DNA from: Ambrosia x helenae
Lineage: Eukaryota; Streptophyta; Magnoliopsida; Asterales; Asteraceae
Length of the DNA stretch: 64,000 nt
Reading direction: 5' to 3'
NCBI GenBank assembly: GCA_030844895.1
Contig: CM061223.1
Coordinates: forward strand, 107,491,186 to 107,555,185
Shown here: positions 36,070 through 49,275 of the stretch, piece by piece
Layout of the letters: every line of letters begins with the position of its first letter
Numbering within the stretch: the stretch's first letter is position 1
Notes under the pieces: generated by a model
What the model saw: only the letters and a program-made list of their open reading frames with translations
What the model was told of the DNA's origin: nothing
Database searches by the model: none
Made by a program: the position numbers and the translations under genes

Positions 36070-37639
36070 TGTAGAAATAAATTAAGTTAGCAAATTAAGG
36101 GGTTGTTTAGCAACCTTTATGTCAGTAAGTGCTTAGTAATTAAGATGTTTGATTAGGTAAGAGATTTCGAATCAGTAAGAGGGCAATTTGGCTCGGTTAG
36201 CTAGATGGTGGTGGAAGCAAGTTAAAGGTTACGAACACGGATGAATAATAAAATTCAGCATCATTTTAAACTTAATAGGTAAGAGACTTGTTGAGTAATT
36301 AAGAGATGTCATGTCAGTAAAACAAACACAATAAATGTTGACTGATTTAGACGTAGCTTCTTAATAGAATCATTAAAAGGCTACCTAACAGCTCCTAAGT
36401 TTGGTTGGATTGTTATTTGGAACGATTAGAATGATAATCTTGCCTAGAATATAATCCACCTAATTATACCAATAAAAAATCACCTAAAGGCTAAAAAACA
36501 GCTCATTCAAAAGTCTTGATAAAAAAAAATCACAAGACATCTAACGTAATTTCTGTGCACCCTTTCCCTTATTCTCATCTTATGGTTTGCATTCACCTCA
36601 TTTTCCATGAGTTCCTACCATGCTTCTTCTCACCTTGAGACACATTTCTACTTGTATTATTCATATGTAGTGTATTTTCATTTCTTTTCTATTTACGTAG
36701 AATCCTATGTATTGACTTTTTTGACTCCTCAATTTCTTTGATTTCTTATGTTAGGATTAATTATAAAACGAGTCAGCACATCAAGCTCAAACTACACCTT
36801 AATAGAAATATGGAAAAGCCGAGTGGTTTTGTATAATTTCTAGGTGAGTTGATATGTATAATATTAAGCTCAAGCTGAGGCAGGCTGAAGTAATGGACAA
36901 GCCGTCTAATGAGGCAAACATACCCTACATATCATGCATTTACCATCAATTTTAGTTGCGGTTATCCTTCCCCGACTAGGAGTGAGCAAGTTTCGGCCTG
37001 ACCTTAGAACCTAGACCGGCCCGGCCCAGCCTGAGTTTATCATCAATTAAGACCGACGACCTAATATTCATGAGAAATGAGTTTTGGTCCGAGCCTTAAC
37101 CGATGGAAAGCCACTTGACCCATGTAAAACCCAACACTTCTTTTTAGTACTGGCAAACCTTAAATGAAATTCTTTTAATCAACATTAACTATTTATGTTT
37201 GTTTATGTAGGTGTAATTGTGTATATCTTATTAGTACATTCTACGGTTTTAATGAATTTCATTTATTCTTTTGATCAATATTCAGTTGTAGCGTATTTGT
37301 ATCATTCGTTTAAAAAAAAAAGATATATTGTTCTTTGGTGGGGTAATTGCCTTTCACATTAAACTTAAGGCAAAAGGTACAAGTGCGTTTTTACGGTTCT
37401 TTGGTGTCTAACCTAACTTTTTATCTTGGAGGTTGTGAGTTCAAATGCTCGATCCCCCTTAGGAGCAACATTATTTGTAAAAAAAAAAATTAAATTGAAG
37501 ACATGGTTCTTCACCAGTCTAGTTTTCTCTGGAAAATCTAGCATTAGTCTTGGTATAAGCTCCGTTTTACTTATCCGACTAGAAGGTATAATATTAGTGG
37601 CATCCATAAATTTTTCAATAACGGGTTCTCATATTTAGC
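36070..37639. other. Intergenic repeats, including a hAT-type MITE
   Basis: From about 36098 to 36402 the DNA starts 'aaggggttgtttagcaacct' and ends 'ggctacctaacagctcctaa', matching the MITE family near 49425-50070. The remainder has AT-rich low-complexity DNA and a GC-patch at 36980-37060 ('gaccggcccggcccagcctg'). No gene seen. Confidence 0.5.
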
Positions 37640-37650
37640 AAATAAATAAG

Positions 37651-39049
37651 ACAAAATTACAAAAAACGTCTTTTATGTTTACCCAAAGTTGCAGGTTTCG
37701 TCCTTAATGTTTAAAACTTGTAGGATTCATCCTTTATCGAGGTTTCTGTTGCAGGTTTCATCCTTCACACTAACTCTGTTAGTGTTTGTCGTTAACTCCC
37801 CCTCACATGCAATGCATGTGAGGGTATTTATGTCAATTTATCTGTTTATTAAATTAAAAAAATAACAAACATAAAGGACCAAACCCTCTTCTTCTACACT
37901 TCAACTCTTCCCCTGTAACAACATTGTCGGATCCGGCCAACCATGATCGACCACCGACCATTTAAACATTTTCAATCTTTTTCTTGCCCTCGCATCCAAA
38001 CACTCCCCTTGTGCTTGCCCTTATACACGTTCCCAAACACCCTTCCAAATGGTCCATCCTATATAATACCCTCCTTCCCAAACACCCTTTTCCCTTCTTC
38101 TTCTGTTCTCCAGCAACATTACCCCTCCACCCACGACTGCTTACCTTACCGTCCACCTACCATCATCTACAACAAACAACTCAACATATCCTCCCTCGTC
38201 TCTAATCAATCATCGGATCAATAACCATCTTAGATAACCCCTCTTCTGTTAACCATCACCGATGGCCCCTCTTCGGTCAACCATCATCATCCAATCACAA
38301 ACCAAACCTCATAGTAACCTAGAGCGTGAGAGTAGTAGGTTTATCGGGTCCGATGACGTATTAGGATTTCTGGTAAACTCCGACATGGAATCTGGTAGGA
38401 TTCCGGTGGAGCTCCGATGAGACTTCGGTCACATTTCCGATAAAGATGTTGGATTCTGGTTAATTAAAGATGTTGAAAGAGGAGTTGAAGTGTTGACAGA
38501 GACAGAAGCACTGGAGATTGTACGTGACAGAGACACAAGCACTGGAGATTGTACAGAACGTCGTCGTTTCTTCTGAACAATCGACTTTGGAGGATGTTAA
38601 TCGAGAAGATACGCATCTATATTTGTTAAACATATTGTCAACTGATGAAAAGATGATGAGATTCGATCAGGTTTACGCAGTGAAATTGTTTGAAGATATT
38701 AGGAGAGAGAGAGAGAGAAGGGGTGTTGAAAATGATGGTGGATTGGATCGGGTTTATGCTGAATCTTGTTTTTGAAGATACTGGATTTTATTAATAAAAT
38801 TAATAATAATTATTTGAATGGTACATACGAATTGACATAAATACCCTCACATGCATGGCATGTCAGGGGCACTTAACGACATATACAGACGGTATTAGTG
38901 GTAAAGATTGTTTCCTGTAACAAAAATTTCGTTAAAGGATGAAACCTGCAACAGAAACCTCGATAAAGGATGAATCCTGTAAGTTTTAAACATTAAGGAC
39001 GAAACCTGAAACTTTGGGTAAACATAAAGGACATTTTCTGTAATTTTGT
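37651..39049. mobile_element. MULE with ~200-bp inverted repeats and unknown cargo
   Basis: Terminal inverted repeats of about 200 bases start ACAAAATTAC on each strand and share 'gcaggtttc' and 'atgcatgtgagggtatttat' phrases. AAATAAATAAG lies on the left and AAATAAATAAAG on the right, so a 9-base or slightly longer duplication fits a Mutator-like element. The interior (37880-38810) has higher GC. It includes a plus-strand frame at 38518-38775 (85 residues, VTETQALEIVQNVVVSSEQ ... RRERERRGVENDGGLDR) that could be a captured exon. No transposase is seen, so it is non-autonomous. Confidence 0.75.
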
Positions 39050-39379
39050 AAATAAATAAAGTTTCATGGTCCAACATGCTACCATTCCGAACCTCAAGTA
39101 TCACGGTACATAATACATAACTATCCGACAATAATTGTCATCTTAGAAAGCACAGGAATACAAAATTTTGGCATAATCACTTTACAATAACCAAATCTAC
39201 AAAAACTTCAATCTAGCCCTAGTAGCTTTAACCATCTTATCATAAGTTTAAAACACATTGAAAAGGCCGAGTTCATTTTACCTTTTTGAGCCCGTAACAG
39301 CAATCAACCCAATACGTTTCTTCAACAGAACCGTTTATGGGGATGAATAATTGCCCGGAGTGAAATACTCTATATTAGA
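39050..39379. other. 3' flank of AQR
   Basis: Between the MULE and the AQR stop codon; should contain the AQR 3' UTR. Nothing else recognised. Confidence 0.5.
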
Positions 39380-42300
39380 TTACTGTTCCATCTTGCTGTT
39401 TTCAATGTTTGAATCGTCATCATTAACAGATTCATTTGTGTTCACTTCAGTGGTTTCCACAGTAGCATCAACTTGCATACTCTCACTGGTGTTATTGACA
39501 TCGTTGGGTGCTTCAGCGTCCATTGGTTGTTCGCCACTTGGCAGATTTTGTAAATCAGCTTTCGTGTCATCATGCTCGGATGAAATATCTTGAAGACCAT
39601 TTGGCTCACCCGGGCTTCCTGTTGAAGCATTATGTTCCAGGTACTCTGAATACTCTTGGCTCATCATTCTTGCCTGATTAGAACACCAAAAACGTATGTT
39701 ACATTTTGTAATAATATAGTTTTGTAGCATATTAAGCCATTAAGGGTGTTATTAGCTTGTGGTTTTTTAGAACGAAAGAATGGAAATGATAGTAAAACAT
39801 CATGTTTGTTTCAAGGGGACAGATAAAAAAAAAACCCACAAAACATGGGTTTCTTTAAACCCCTAATTTTCTCTCAAAGATGTACTCATTTACAAACCAA
39901 AGTACCAAACACCATTGAATTATTCATACATTTTCAAACCAATGACCCATTTTGGTCTGACCCGTGTTACCCTACCCAACCAGTCCATTTTGCGAACTCT
40001 ACTGAAGTCAATGATAAGAATTGTTACGGGTTCCTCACTTGCCCATGACACTAAAGCGGGCACCTATGAGCCCAGGTGCAGCTAAATAAGACTAACAATG
40101 ACTAAAAATGACACACAGAAATAGGATACCTGATACACTTGATGCATTCTAAAGTTGACAATCCCAGCCATTTCTTCAATGCTACTCACACAGTGGTTGG
40201 GTCCTGTGTCTCCAACAAGACGATCAGTAAATGGTGCAATTTCATGCAGATTTAGGGCAAGGAGGTCGGGCCTTTGAAGTAGAAGCTGAAATGTTGGTTG
40301 CAGTTCGTAACATTGTTCAAAAAGTGAACGACGACAGAACACATAAAGGCCCAATCTGGCACGTGACATTGCAACAATTAATCTTCTAACATCACGAAGA
40401 TGTCCCACAAATCGGGTCCTCACAAGTGACAGTAGAATGAAATCATTCTGCTGACCTTGAAACTTGTCAACAGTTGCAACCTGTAAATGGATCATTGCAA
40501 CACATATGTCAGACAAATCAAAACATACATCAAGCAAATTCACAATTTACTTATTAAGTGAAACCATGAAGTTAATTACTACTAACCTTGTTTGGAAGGC
40601 CAATAAAATCATAGGGAGCACATCTTCTGTTAAGAACATCACGTATCAGAAGTTTCTGGCCATTGTAAGTTGTCAAAATGGATATTTTATTCGCAGGATA
40701 CCCTAATAACCGCATATAGATATAAACACTAACAAGATATTCAGCCTCCCCTTCATTCTGATAAAACCAAGGAGAAGGTGCAGTCTCACCTTTCCCATGG
40801 TAATCAGGCACATCAATTAACTGATAATCATAACCGAATCCAGCATTTGCTTTATGGAAAAAACGGATTCTCTTTAACATAAGGAAGATCACCTAAATCC
40901 CTATATCTCCAATTATAAAGCTTGGCCAAACTCGGTCTGGCTCGACCTTGAGCGTTAAGCTCAATATAAGGAATTCCCAACCTCACAAATCGTGTAAATA
41001 AACTTTGATCCATGTGGCTGTATTTTTGAAATGCCATATTCTTCACGACAGGTGGTAGTTGATGATGATCACCAATCAAAATACACCGTTTAAGTCTAGC
41101 ATACCCGTCTTCTTGTCTTTGAAGTAACATTGGAATAAAGGTCTCAATTTCTAATATTTGCGCACTTTCTTCCATTAAAAGGTTATCATATTTAAATCCC
41201 AATTGTAAAAAGTCCTTTCTTTTCAAAGCTGCATGAGTACATGTCATTGCCACAATCTTTGCTTGTTTTGTCATAAGGTGATTAGCTCGGTCAACCGTTG
41301 ACTTCAACAATTCGAATGCTCGGCATTCTTCAAGCTCCTTGAATACGGTTTTAAGATGACTAAAGCAACCTTTAGCAGCCCGCATGTCTTCCTCAAAGGA
41401 GTTCCCGCTAAAAACTGGTTGTGGGGTGTTGGAAAAAAATTCAGTAAATGGAAACCGATCTTTAACATATGCAGGCTTATCTTGATTTTTATCACAATCA
41501 GCTAGAAACTGTTCCCAACGGGAGTAAACATGGAGTAACCAAAAGTAGCCAGCTGTTTCACAAGTGTACCCGACATCTTCTGGAAGTTGTAAAGATCTTG
41601 CAAGTCTTTCAACTTCACTAAGTAATTCCAAGCGTCTAACAAGCATTGCATTGACCCGACCCTGGCGACTAAAGTCGAGATCAGTTGCTAGTTCTTGCTC
41701 ACCTTGACCAAGTCGAAGAAGATAACGGGCTGGTACATCCCTCTGTCACAGTCAACAAATTCAAACAATGTAGAAATAAGCTTTGACTGTAAATGTCAAA
41801 ACTATCTCTTCTTTTAAGAAGATAATCTAGAGATGGCAATTATACCCAGTCATCTGAGTTATGGTTGTTCTTAAGGCCACCCAATTGAAAGTTGAAACTC
41901 CTTTATAGGTTACTCAAGTATGTATCCAATTTCATTTAATACCAAGTTCAGCCAAAAACCTGTTTAATGGCGAAAAATCCTTGAACTTTAAAAAAAAAAA
42001 AAAAAAAGCAAGAATACCCTTGTATCAATCTATCAAAAAGCAGTGATTTTATGCAAAAAAAAATGTCTTTTGTCATCTTACAACACTTCAGCCTATTGTT
42101 GGTCGTATTTAGCACAGACAAAACCAGATACATACTTGAGTGGTCTGTAATGTAGCATCAATATATTGTGTGACATTAATGGAACAAGTACCTGGGTGGC
42201 GACCACATACTCTATCCTTAGTTACTAAGAGACAGTTTCAGGTCAGCCCACCCCCCCCCCCCCTCTGCCGGCCTGCCTACCCCATTTTGCCACCTCTAAG

Positions 42301-45300
42301 AAAATCCACAATATTAAATGGGGAAGGAAGAGATAGTTCATGTGTGACATTTTAAAGTGAAAGTAATACCTCCATTATTTTTTCAAAAAGGTCATTCAAT
42401 GCCTGATTTGAATGGGTAATTATTAACGTCCTTTGAGAAGGACAATTGTGATAAAGAACATTCAATATCTGAACTGCAGTATCAGTCTTCCCAGTACCAG
42501 GTGGACCCACTACCATTGTCAAACCTGGTTGAATGCCAGAGACTATCGCCCCAACCTGCAGAAAAATAATATTTTAGCGAAGTGTCAAAAGATGTGATGA
42601 TGCAGTATAAACAATCAAAAATTCAGATGATGTCACCAACACTTAATACGCATTAAATTAAATAGCACACCTGTGTCGGGGTAAACCTCACAGAGTTCTG
42701 TTTTGGCTGATCTTGAGGATATGGACCAGGATCAGGAGGCATATATGCCTCAACAATAAGTTTTTCTTTATCCTCTGCGGTAACATCCACCGAATCTGTG
42801 GTGGACTTCCCATTCCCAGGGAGAGCATGAGAATTCCCCTTTAAATTTCTGGGAATATTAATCCGAAATGGGGGTCGTGGATTTAGGCTTTCTGTGCCAT
42901 CTGAATTTGTAAACATTACCTGAAAATAAGAATTGTTTGGTTAAAATATCTAAAAACATTCTCAAAATCACACGATGATACTCTCAACAATGACTGTTTA
43001 AATTGAAATTCCCTTAAATAGGTCAGTTTAAGTTATGTATGGGTCAAACAGACTGAGCTAAAGAATTTACCCAAAAGAGGGCTCAAAGCGTCTAACGGTC
43101 GAGTCATCTGACGTGTATTAATAAAAGTCGAATTGAATTATTATTATTTTTCCCCGTACAAAAATATAATGTGTAATCAGATTTATCACAATAAATAATT
43201 ATAAAATACAAAAAAAAATGTCGTTCAGCCCAGCCAACCGAACCCTTTGTGACAAAACTAAACAATTCCCCTTTTGACCCAGACCCATGTCGACCAGCCC
43301 ATTTTTCAACTTCTTAGTGCCCTCATAACCTAAAAACTGGAAACAAACCTGATAGTCAGGAAAACATTCTCTAACATGATCAGCATCAAGAAACGTATCT
43401 TTGAAATCTACGGTCTCAAGTAAATCAGGCATATTAGTCCACTGAGCAGCAGAAGGATTTCCATATCCCAAAAATACATCATGCAACCAATCAGGAACAA
43501 TACATGTTTCATTCATGAGATCTCTAATAGACTCCAATATTGCTTTAAAATTATTCTCCTTCGGTTTCCTTCTCATCAAAATATTAAAACTACCATAAAC
43601 ATCCTCTGCACCTTTCTCAGCAATATCAGTAACATCCATATGATATTGTGCAGTATCAAGCGCAACCGTCACAGTTCTTAATTCACCTTTAGGCGGTTTC
43701 CATTCATCCCGCTTTATTCTTCCTGTGAAATCATTCATCAAACCACCTTCTTCATCACGGATCTCAATAATTTCACATCCTCTCACAAATTGAAGGCCGA
43801 GTTTCTGTGGGACCGATGCATTAGCTGCCTCATCGGCACTTAACGGCTCAAAAGATGGACGGATACAAAGCAAAAAGAGAACATCATGTTCTTTTAAAGC
43901 ATTCCATTCGGATCTAATTTGTGTTCTGTAACTTGAAATGCTGAAAGTAACCTCTGCTGTTACAGATGACGGTTTTACTTCACCAATATTTGGTTGTTTT
44001 ACTTCAGTAATTTTAAATTGTTTAATCAGTACAGCCATTCTCGACCAACCACGGAAAGCGGGTTGACCTTCATTATTAGTGTAAGCAAGAAGATGTGGGA
44101 CCGCTTCTTGAATGTCTTCACGAATTTCATAAGTGGATTCAAGACGGAAGAGATTAAAGTTTCTAAGAAGATAATCATGAAGTGTTAAAAACTGTAGATT
44201 TAATTTTGGAAGTGCTAAACAACCCTCCCCAGAGTAATTAATGCTAGGGACAAGACTTTCATCCCACATTATCTGTTCATTTGGATATAGTGGTAGAGCG
44301 TTTATGGCTTCTTTTTGGGACTGCTGCTTTTCAAAAAAGGAGACCATGACTTCAATAAGAAAATCAACTCTTTCAGTCCAGGGGTCACTCTTTGAAACCA
44401 ATTTAAGCTGCAATTAGATAAAAAAATACAATGTCAGATAGGCAGCATACCTTCCCTTCTCTTTTTAGTACAAATCTGGAGGTTGCAAAAGACAATAATA
44501 CCCTTGAATACAAAAAAATTGGTGATAAGTACAAATGCGGTGCACATACAACTCATAATGAATATGAAAAATACCACATGATTTTTTTTGCCTTTAAGGA
44601 GGTATTTGGATTAGCTTTTTAAAGTTGATTATATCTAGTATTCTGGTTATTGCAAATTGCAGTCACAATGATCATATTTTTTAGTTTGGACAAACGGATT
44701 ATATAATCCGTTTATTTGCATGCAAATAATCAGTTCTGTATAATCAAAGGGTAGGATAAAAACTACATTAAAAATTGTATTCCCGTCTCACAAGATGTAT
44801 CTCCTTTCTTAATGTCCCTCTCAGGTCAATTTATGTATTATATTGTTCAGAAAATATAAATTTGTCGATAAACACAAACCAGCTGATTTTCAATACAATT
44901 TCAATACCATAAGCACATCCAAATACCATTTGTACAGTATTACAGATGATTATCTAATTCTGATTGCTGAAATCACATAATCTCACTTGCAAACTACACT
45001 ATATATATAGTTCCTCTACACTGACCTTATTGCAGACCAAGTCCCTCAACTCATCAGGGAAAGTACAGATAATTTCTTTGAAAGATCAGCACGCTTATGA
45101 ATTGCCCCAATGTTAGCAAGTGCAAGTTCTTTCAACTACAAGAAAAATTAACAGCATTTTCAAATAACTGAAAAAATAAGGCACGTGAGAAATGAATTCT
45201 CCACACAAATTGAGAGAGAACACACCTTGGGTATCTTTTTAAATGAAAGAAGCTGGAAAGCCTGAAAACGTTCATAATGGGCTTGAAGCACCTCATCATC

Positions 45301-48300
45301 TGTCATTTGTCTCCCTAAATTATCATCAATCTCAAAACCTTCATAGTACTGCAGCAAGTCAACTAGCTGTGCAAAAAGTTTGCCTTTTTCATGTCTATAA
45401 AGAGCACTTAGATGACATTTCGCAACCACCGCCACATCAGCGACAAGAGGTTTAAAGTATCTGTAGGACAATCAATCATCAAGATAAATAACAAAACAAG
45501 GCACATAATAAAAATAAATAAACAAATATATTATTATTAACTTTATGAACATGAGAAAACATTCAAAAATGTCACCTCCTGGTTGGAAGTTGGCTCAAAA
45601 GATCAATTAAGAACTCCATAAACCTCTCACAATACAAGATTGAAGCTTCGTTAATTTTCTCAAATCCATGTACACCGGACTCTCCATCGTCATCATCATA
45701 GTTAAATACCTTGGAATCAAGTACCTGTCCATTAAAATACAAAGAAATGTGTCAAGTTTCTGTTATCATGCTTATAATAACAAATCGGTAATAGAAAAAG
45801 GCTATATGGTTTTAACAAAAATCACCTCCAGAAATTCATCAATGAGATTCCTCAAGAACTTCACTTCTAGCATTACAGACATATCAAAAGATTCCCCGCG
45901 CTTCTTTGCCTCTTTGGCTTTTTTTGCAATTCTTTTCCATTTCTTAATCAAATCTGGATTAAGACAAAGCTCCATCTGAAAACAAACCGAAAGAGTCTCA
46001 CATGGGTATCATGACAATGAGCTTGATGAATAACAGAAAATGGTGTATTAATTTACCTGAAAACGACCAAAGGATAGACTATGCCAGCAATGAAGACTTG
46101 CCAATCTCATGACTTTCTTGCTGACTATATCATCCTCCAAGCTCTGTCACAAAAAGAAAAATAAGAAGCAAGGCAATTATAATTTGTACAAGTGCAATCA
46201 TCAGATATGACATCGATGTACATTATGCCAAAGTAATACCAAAAGGTTACAACCTTAAAACGTAAAAGAAAAATGTTCTAATGACAACTTAACAATGATG
46301 ATGAATCAACATGGAACAGATTTCAACAACGGTAATGAATCAACATGGAACAGATTTATTTAAGTCAGAATATGTATTAATCCAAATAATCAAATAATTG
46401 AACCAAAAAAAAGGAAAAAAAAAACAATGTTCATTTTTGTCAACATTCACGGGAACCTCTTTCACAAACCACTACAGTCTTGAACCAAGAAAAGAGCGCC
46501 ATTTATCTTTCAATTGCCACAATATCAAACTTCTGACGGTAATTTCATTGCTCCAATTTTGAGTTGCCTTTATATTTACCCCAGAAAAAAAATCAAAAAA
46601 ACAGTAAATCTAGAAGTTACCTACACCAATGTTAGTAGAAAAGGAACAACTGATAAACTAACGCAACAGAGGGAACACATAGAAGATTAATCATAGAAGA
46701 CACAAGAAAAAAATAAGAGATGAGTTCTATTTTTTACCTGGAAGGCATTAATCATGAAAAGTAGGTAATTTGTCTTCTCTGCAATACTCAGGCTTCTTCC
46801 CTGCATTAAAATATTCAATGTCAGCCACTAGTCTTGACAAATTTCAATACCTATCAAGAAAGCAAGTCACAATCTCATATACCTCCTTCAAGGTGAGAAC
46901 CCTCTCGATAAATGCCTTAAACATGTCTTTTCTATCATAAAAACATATCCACGCAGCAACATTCTCACGAAACTGCACATGCCAATGAAATAAAGTTAAC
47001 ATATAAGTTCATCATATAGGACACACAAACATTCTTGTTTACTTCATTACAGGGATTTATAGTATTTAAACTTTAATACATACCAGTATCGCTCTACCTC
47101 AACCAAATACTTCATTATGTATTTAACTCAACACAAACATTAACCCATGCTCTCTAAATTTAATTTTATTAAACCTACAAGCAAGTTGGTGTACTTCAAT
47201 AATAGCCTATAGTAGTTATCTGTATTTTTTGACTAATCAACCACTTCAACCAATATCTATGTAGGGCTGTTATAGGACGGAACTGAGAGAGTGTATACTT
47301 TCAGGCTTCCAGCATTAATTGGTCTCAGTTATTGTCATATGGAAACACAAGAAAATGTAACCCAGGCAGGCAAGTTCACGGGAATACAAATTTTGCTTAC
47401 ACAAACCCTTCACATTGTTAGGCATACAAATTGAGTTAACTTCTCATGAAAACTATAGTTATTTAACAAACTTTAAGAGGAACTGAGTAAAGCATTAAGA
47501 AAAGATACGAAAATGTAACCCAAGCAAGTTCATGGTATTACAAATTTTGCTTATACAAACTCCTTCACATTTTTAGGCATACAAAACTGAGGTAACTTCT
47601 CATGGAAACTATAGTTAGTTAACAAACTTTAAGGGTAACTGAGAGTAAAGCATTAAGAAAATATACCTAATTAAAAAAACACATATAACCAGTGTTACAT
47701 AGAAACCCTAACCTTCCATACTACTCAGCATTTACACCATCCTCTACCAAATACTTCATTAGATACCTCACACAACCAGAATTTAAAACATGTTCTCCAT
47801 TTTATAGTTACTAGACCCTACAAGCAAGTTGATCGATATATTTCAATAATGGCCTACAATAGTTTTCTGGTTATATTGTACAACTGGATACAACTTTGTC
47901 TCAATTATTGTAAAACGAAAACACCATATAATGATATAATGTAACCCAGGCAAGTTCACAATATTACAGATTTTGATATAATGGCATACGGCACAGATGA
48001 GGTGTGCGCCTCATGTACATGCTTCATTAGATATCACACTCAACGAGAATGCAAAACAATGTTCTCTATTTTATTGTTACTAGACCCTACAAGCAAGTTG
48101 GTATATTCCAATAATAGCCTACATGAGTTCTCCGTTTATTTTTTGTGGCTAGTCGACTACTTCAGCCAATATCCATGTAGAACCAAACAGTACTTTTATA
48201 GCATGTGACGAAGAGAGTATATACTTCTAGGCTTCCAGCATTACATGATCTCAGTTATTGTCAAATGAAAACCTTTCCCTAGTACGAGAGGACCGGGAAG

Positions 48301-49275
48301 AACACACCTCTGGTGTACCAGTTATAATGCCCACGGTAAACGTTGGGTAGCCAACTGCGGTACACCATACAATGTAACCCGCGCAAATTCACAGCATGGT
48401 TTTAAATACACGCCTAGGCGCATGGTCTTGCGCTTCAGGCTACATAAGGCAAGTGCTGTACATGAAGCACAGGCGAGGAGCGATTTTCAGGCAAAATATT
48501 GGCAATTTGGCATGCGGCGGAGGCGCAAGTCACGCACCTCATGTAAATGGCATTGTTGTACATCAGGATGTTGTTAGGTAATCTATATAATAAATCATAT
48601 ATAACATAAAGCTTATTTATAGATATATTTTGCGTAGGGAATGCTAAAAAACCTATTACTCTATTAGACATAGAAAAATTGATATAAGCACTTTGCGCCT
48701 TGCATACGATAAGCCAATGTCCTTAGCATTGTTAGGTATACAAACTTTAGTTTACTTCTCAAGGAAACAACAAGCATTAACAAACGATACCTAACCGAAG
48801 CACAACACATAAAAATTAGGAATATTATTATTATTACCTTCTCATTAATCATCAAAATCATGGACATAACATGCTCAAACGAAGACTCTTCCTGATCAAA
48901 ATTAGGCCACAAATAATTCTCCAAATACTGACTAACTTCAAGTATCATAACCCTCTGCAACGGCACCGTTCGTCTGACGCTCCCATCCTCTTCCTTCACC
49001 AACAGTTCCGTTTTATAAATCTCCTTCACTAGATCTGCACTGAACGGAGGCTTATCGTTGTTTGTAGAAGATTTGGACCAGTTTTCGTTGGCTATTTTAG
49101 TGAGACGGTCACGTTGGATTTCGACTAGGGTTATGGAGCTTGGAACGTTGGTTGAAGGTTTAGATTCCGGTTGTCGTTCTGGAACGGGTTGGTCGGTGTC
49201 GGCGACGGTGACGGGGTACTCGGCGACACGGTGTCGCCGGAAATCGAAGACTCCGGTTCCGTAGACCTTCGTCAT
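39380..49275 (-). CDS. AQR: Aquarius, intron-binding spliceosomal RNA helicase
   Basis: SF1 Upf1-like helicase of the intron-binding complex, acting in the nucleus (Arabidopsis EMB2765). Fourteen exons, minus strand: 48838-49275, 46883-46972, 46738-46800, 46057-46143, 45826-45975, 45576-45724, 45226-45460, 45026-45135, 43349-44407, 42671-42919, 42370-42555, 40587-41742, 40130-40480, 39380-39673. About 1538 residues are intended. The start gives MTKVYGTGVFDF. The N-terminal helical region includes SFEHVMSMILMINEK and the lysine-rich KRIAKKAKEAKKRG. The Walker A is GPPGTGKT (about 894-901). Motif II region is LLMEESAQILEIETFIP, then ILIGDHHQLPPVV, VDKFQGQQNDF and VAMSRARLGLYVF. The C-terminal tail is acidic and low-complexity, ending SNIENSKMEQ. 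Two single-base errors break the frame: one base missing at 45057-45059 (exon 8) and one extra in the A-run 40858-40863 (exon 12). All junction phases otherwise agree. Confidence 0.95.
42250..42262. repeat. Poly(C) run in AQR intron 11
   Basis: A C-run of about 13 bases interrupts otherwise AT-rich intron sequence between the exons ending at 42555 and starting at 41742. Simple slippage tract. Confidence 0.7.
47100..48250. repeat. Degenerate triplicated repeat in AQR intron 1
   Basis: A unit of roughly 200-300 bases recurs near 47105-47300, 47740-47900 and 48020-48250. It has shared phrases such as 'accctacaagcaagttg', 'ataatagcctac' and 'ggcttccagcatta'. A second unit repeats at 47355-47500, 47505-47665 and partly 48715-48790 ('caagttca', 'cttctcatg', 'aactatagtta'). 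The intron is 1865 bases, much of it tandem duplication. Confidence 0.7.
48281..48360 (+). other. Plastid-like 23S rRNA fragment (NUPT) in AQR intron 1
   Basis: The sequence includes AGTACGAGAGGACCGGGAAG, then CACCTCTGGTGTACCAGTTA, then CCCACGGTAAACG and TTGGGTAGCCAA. This is the sarcin-ricin loop region and following helix of large-subunit rRNA. From memory it matches chloroplast 23S better than mitochondrial or cytosolic rRNA. It is about 80 bases with several changes and is only a fragment, so not a functional rRNA. It reads on the plus strand, antisense to AQR. Confidence 0.8.
48395..48580. repeat. GCCTAGGCGC-type repeat in AQR intron 1
   Basis: Begins 'atggttttaaatacacgcct' with AGGCGCATGG, and continues with further GCGC/AGGCG motifs ('caggcgaggagcg', 'cggaggcgcaag'). 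Related to the elements in DRAP1 introns 1 and 5. Right end not defined. Confidence 0.45.

Noticed and set aside
37943..38224. Plus-strand frame of 93 residues in the MULE as a gene
   Set aside because: Low-complexity, Pro/Ser-rich translation with no family signal; overlapping frames are equally open on both strands.
48281..48360. A functional rRNA gene
   Set aside because: Only about 80 bases of the large-subunit rRNA are present, with several changes, inside an intron.
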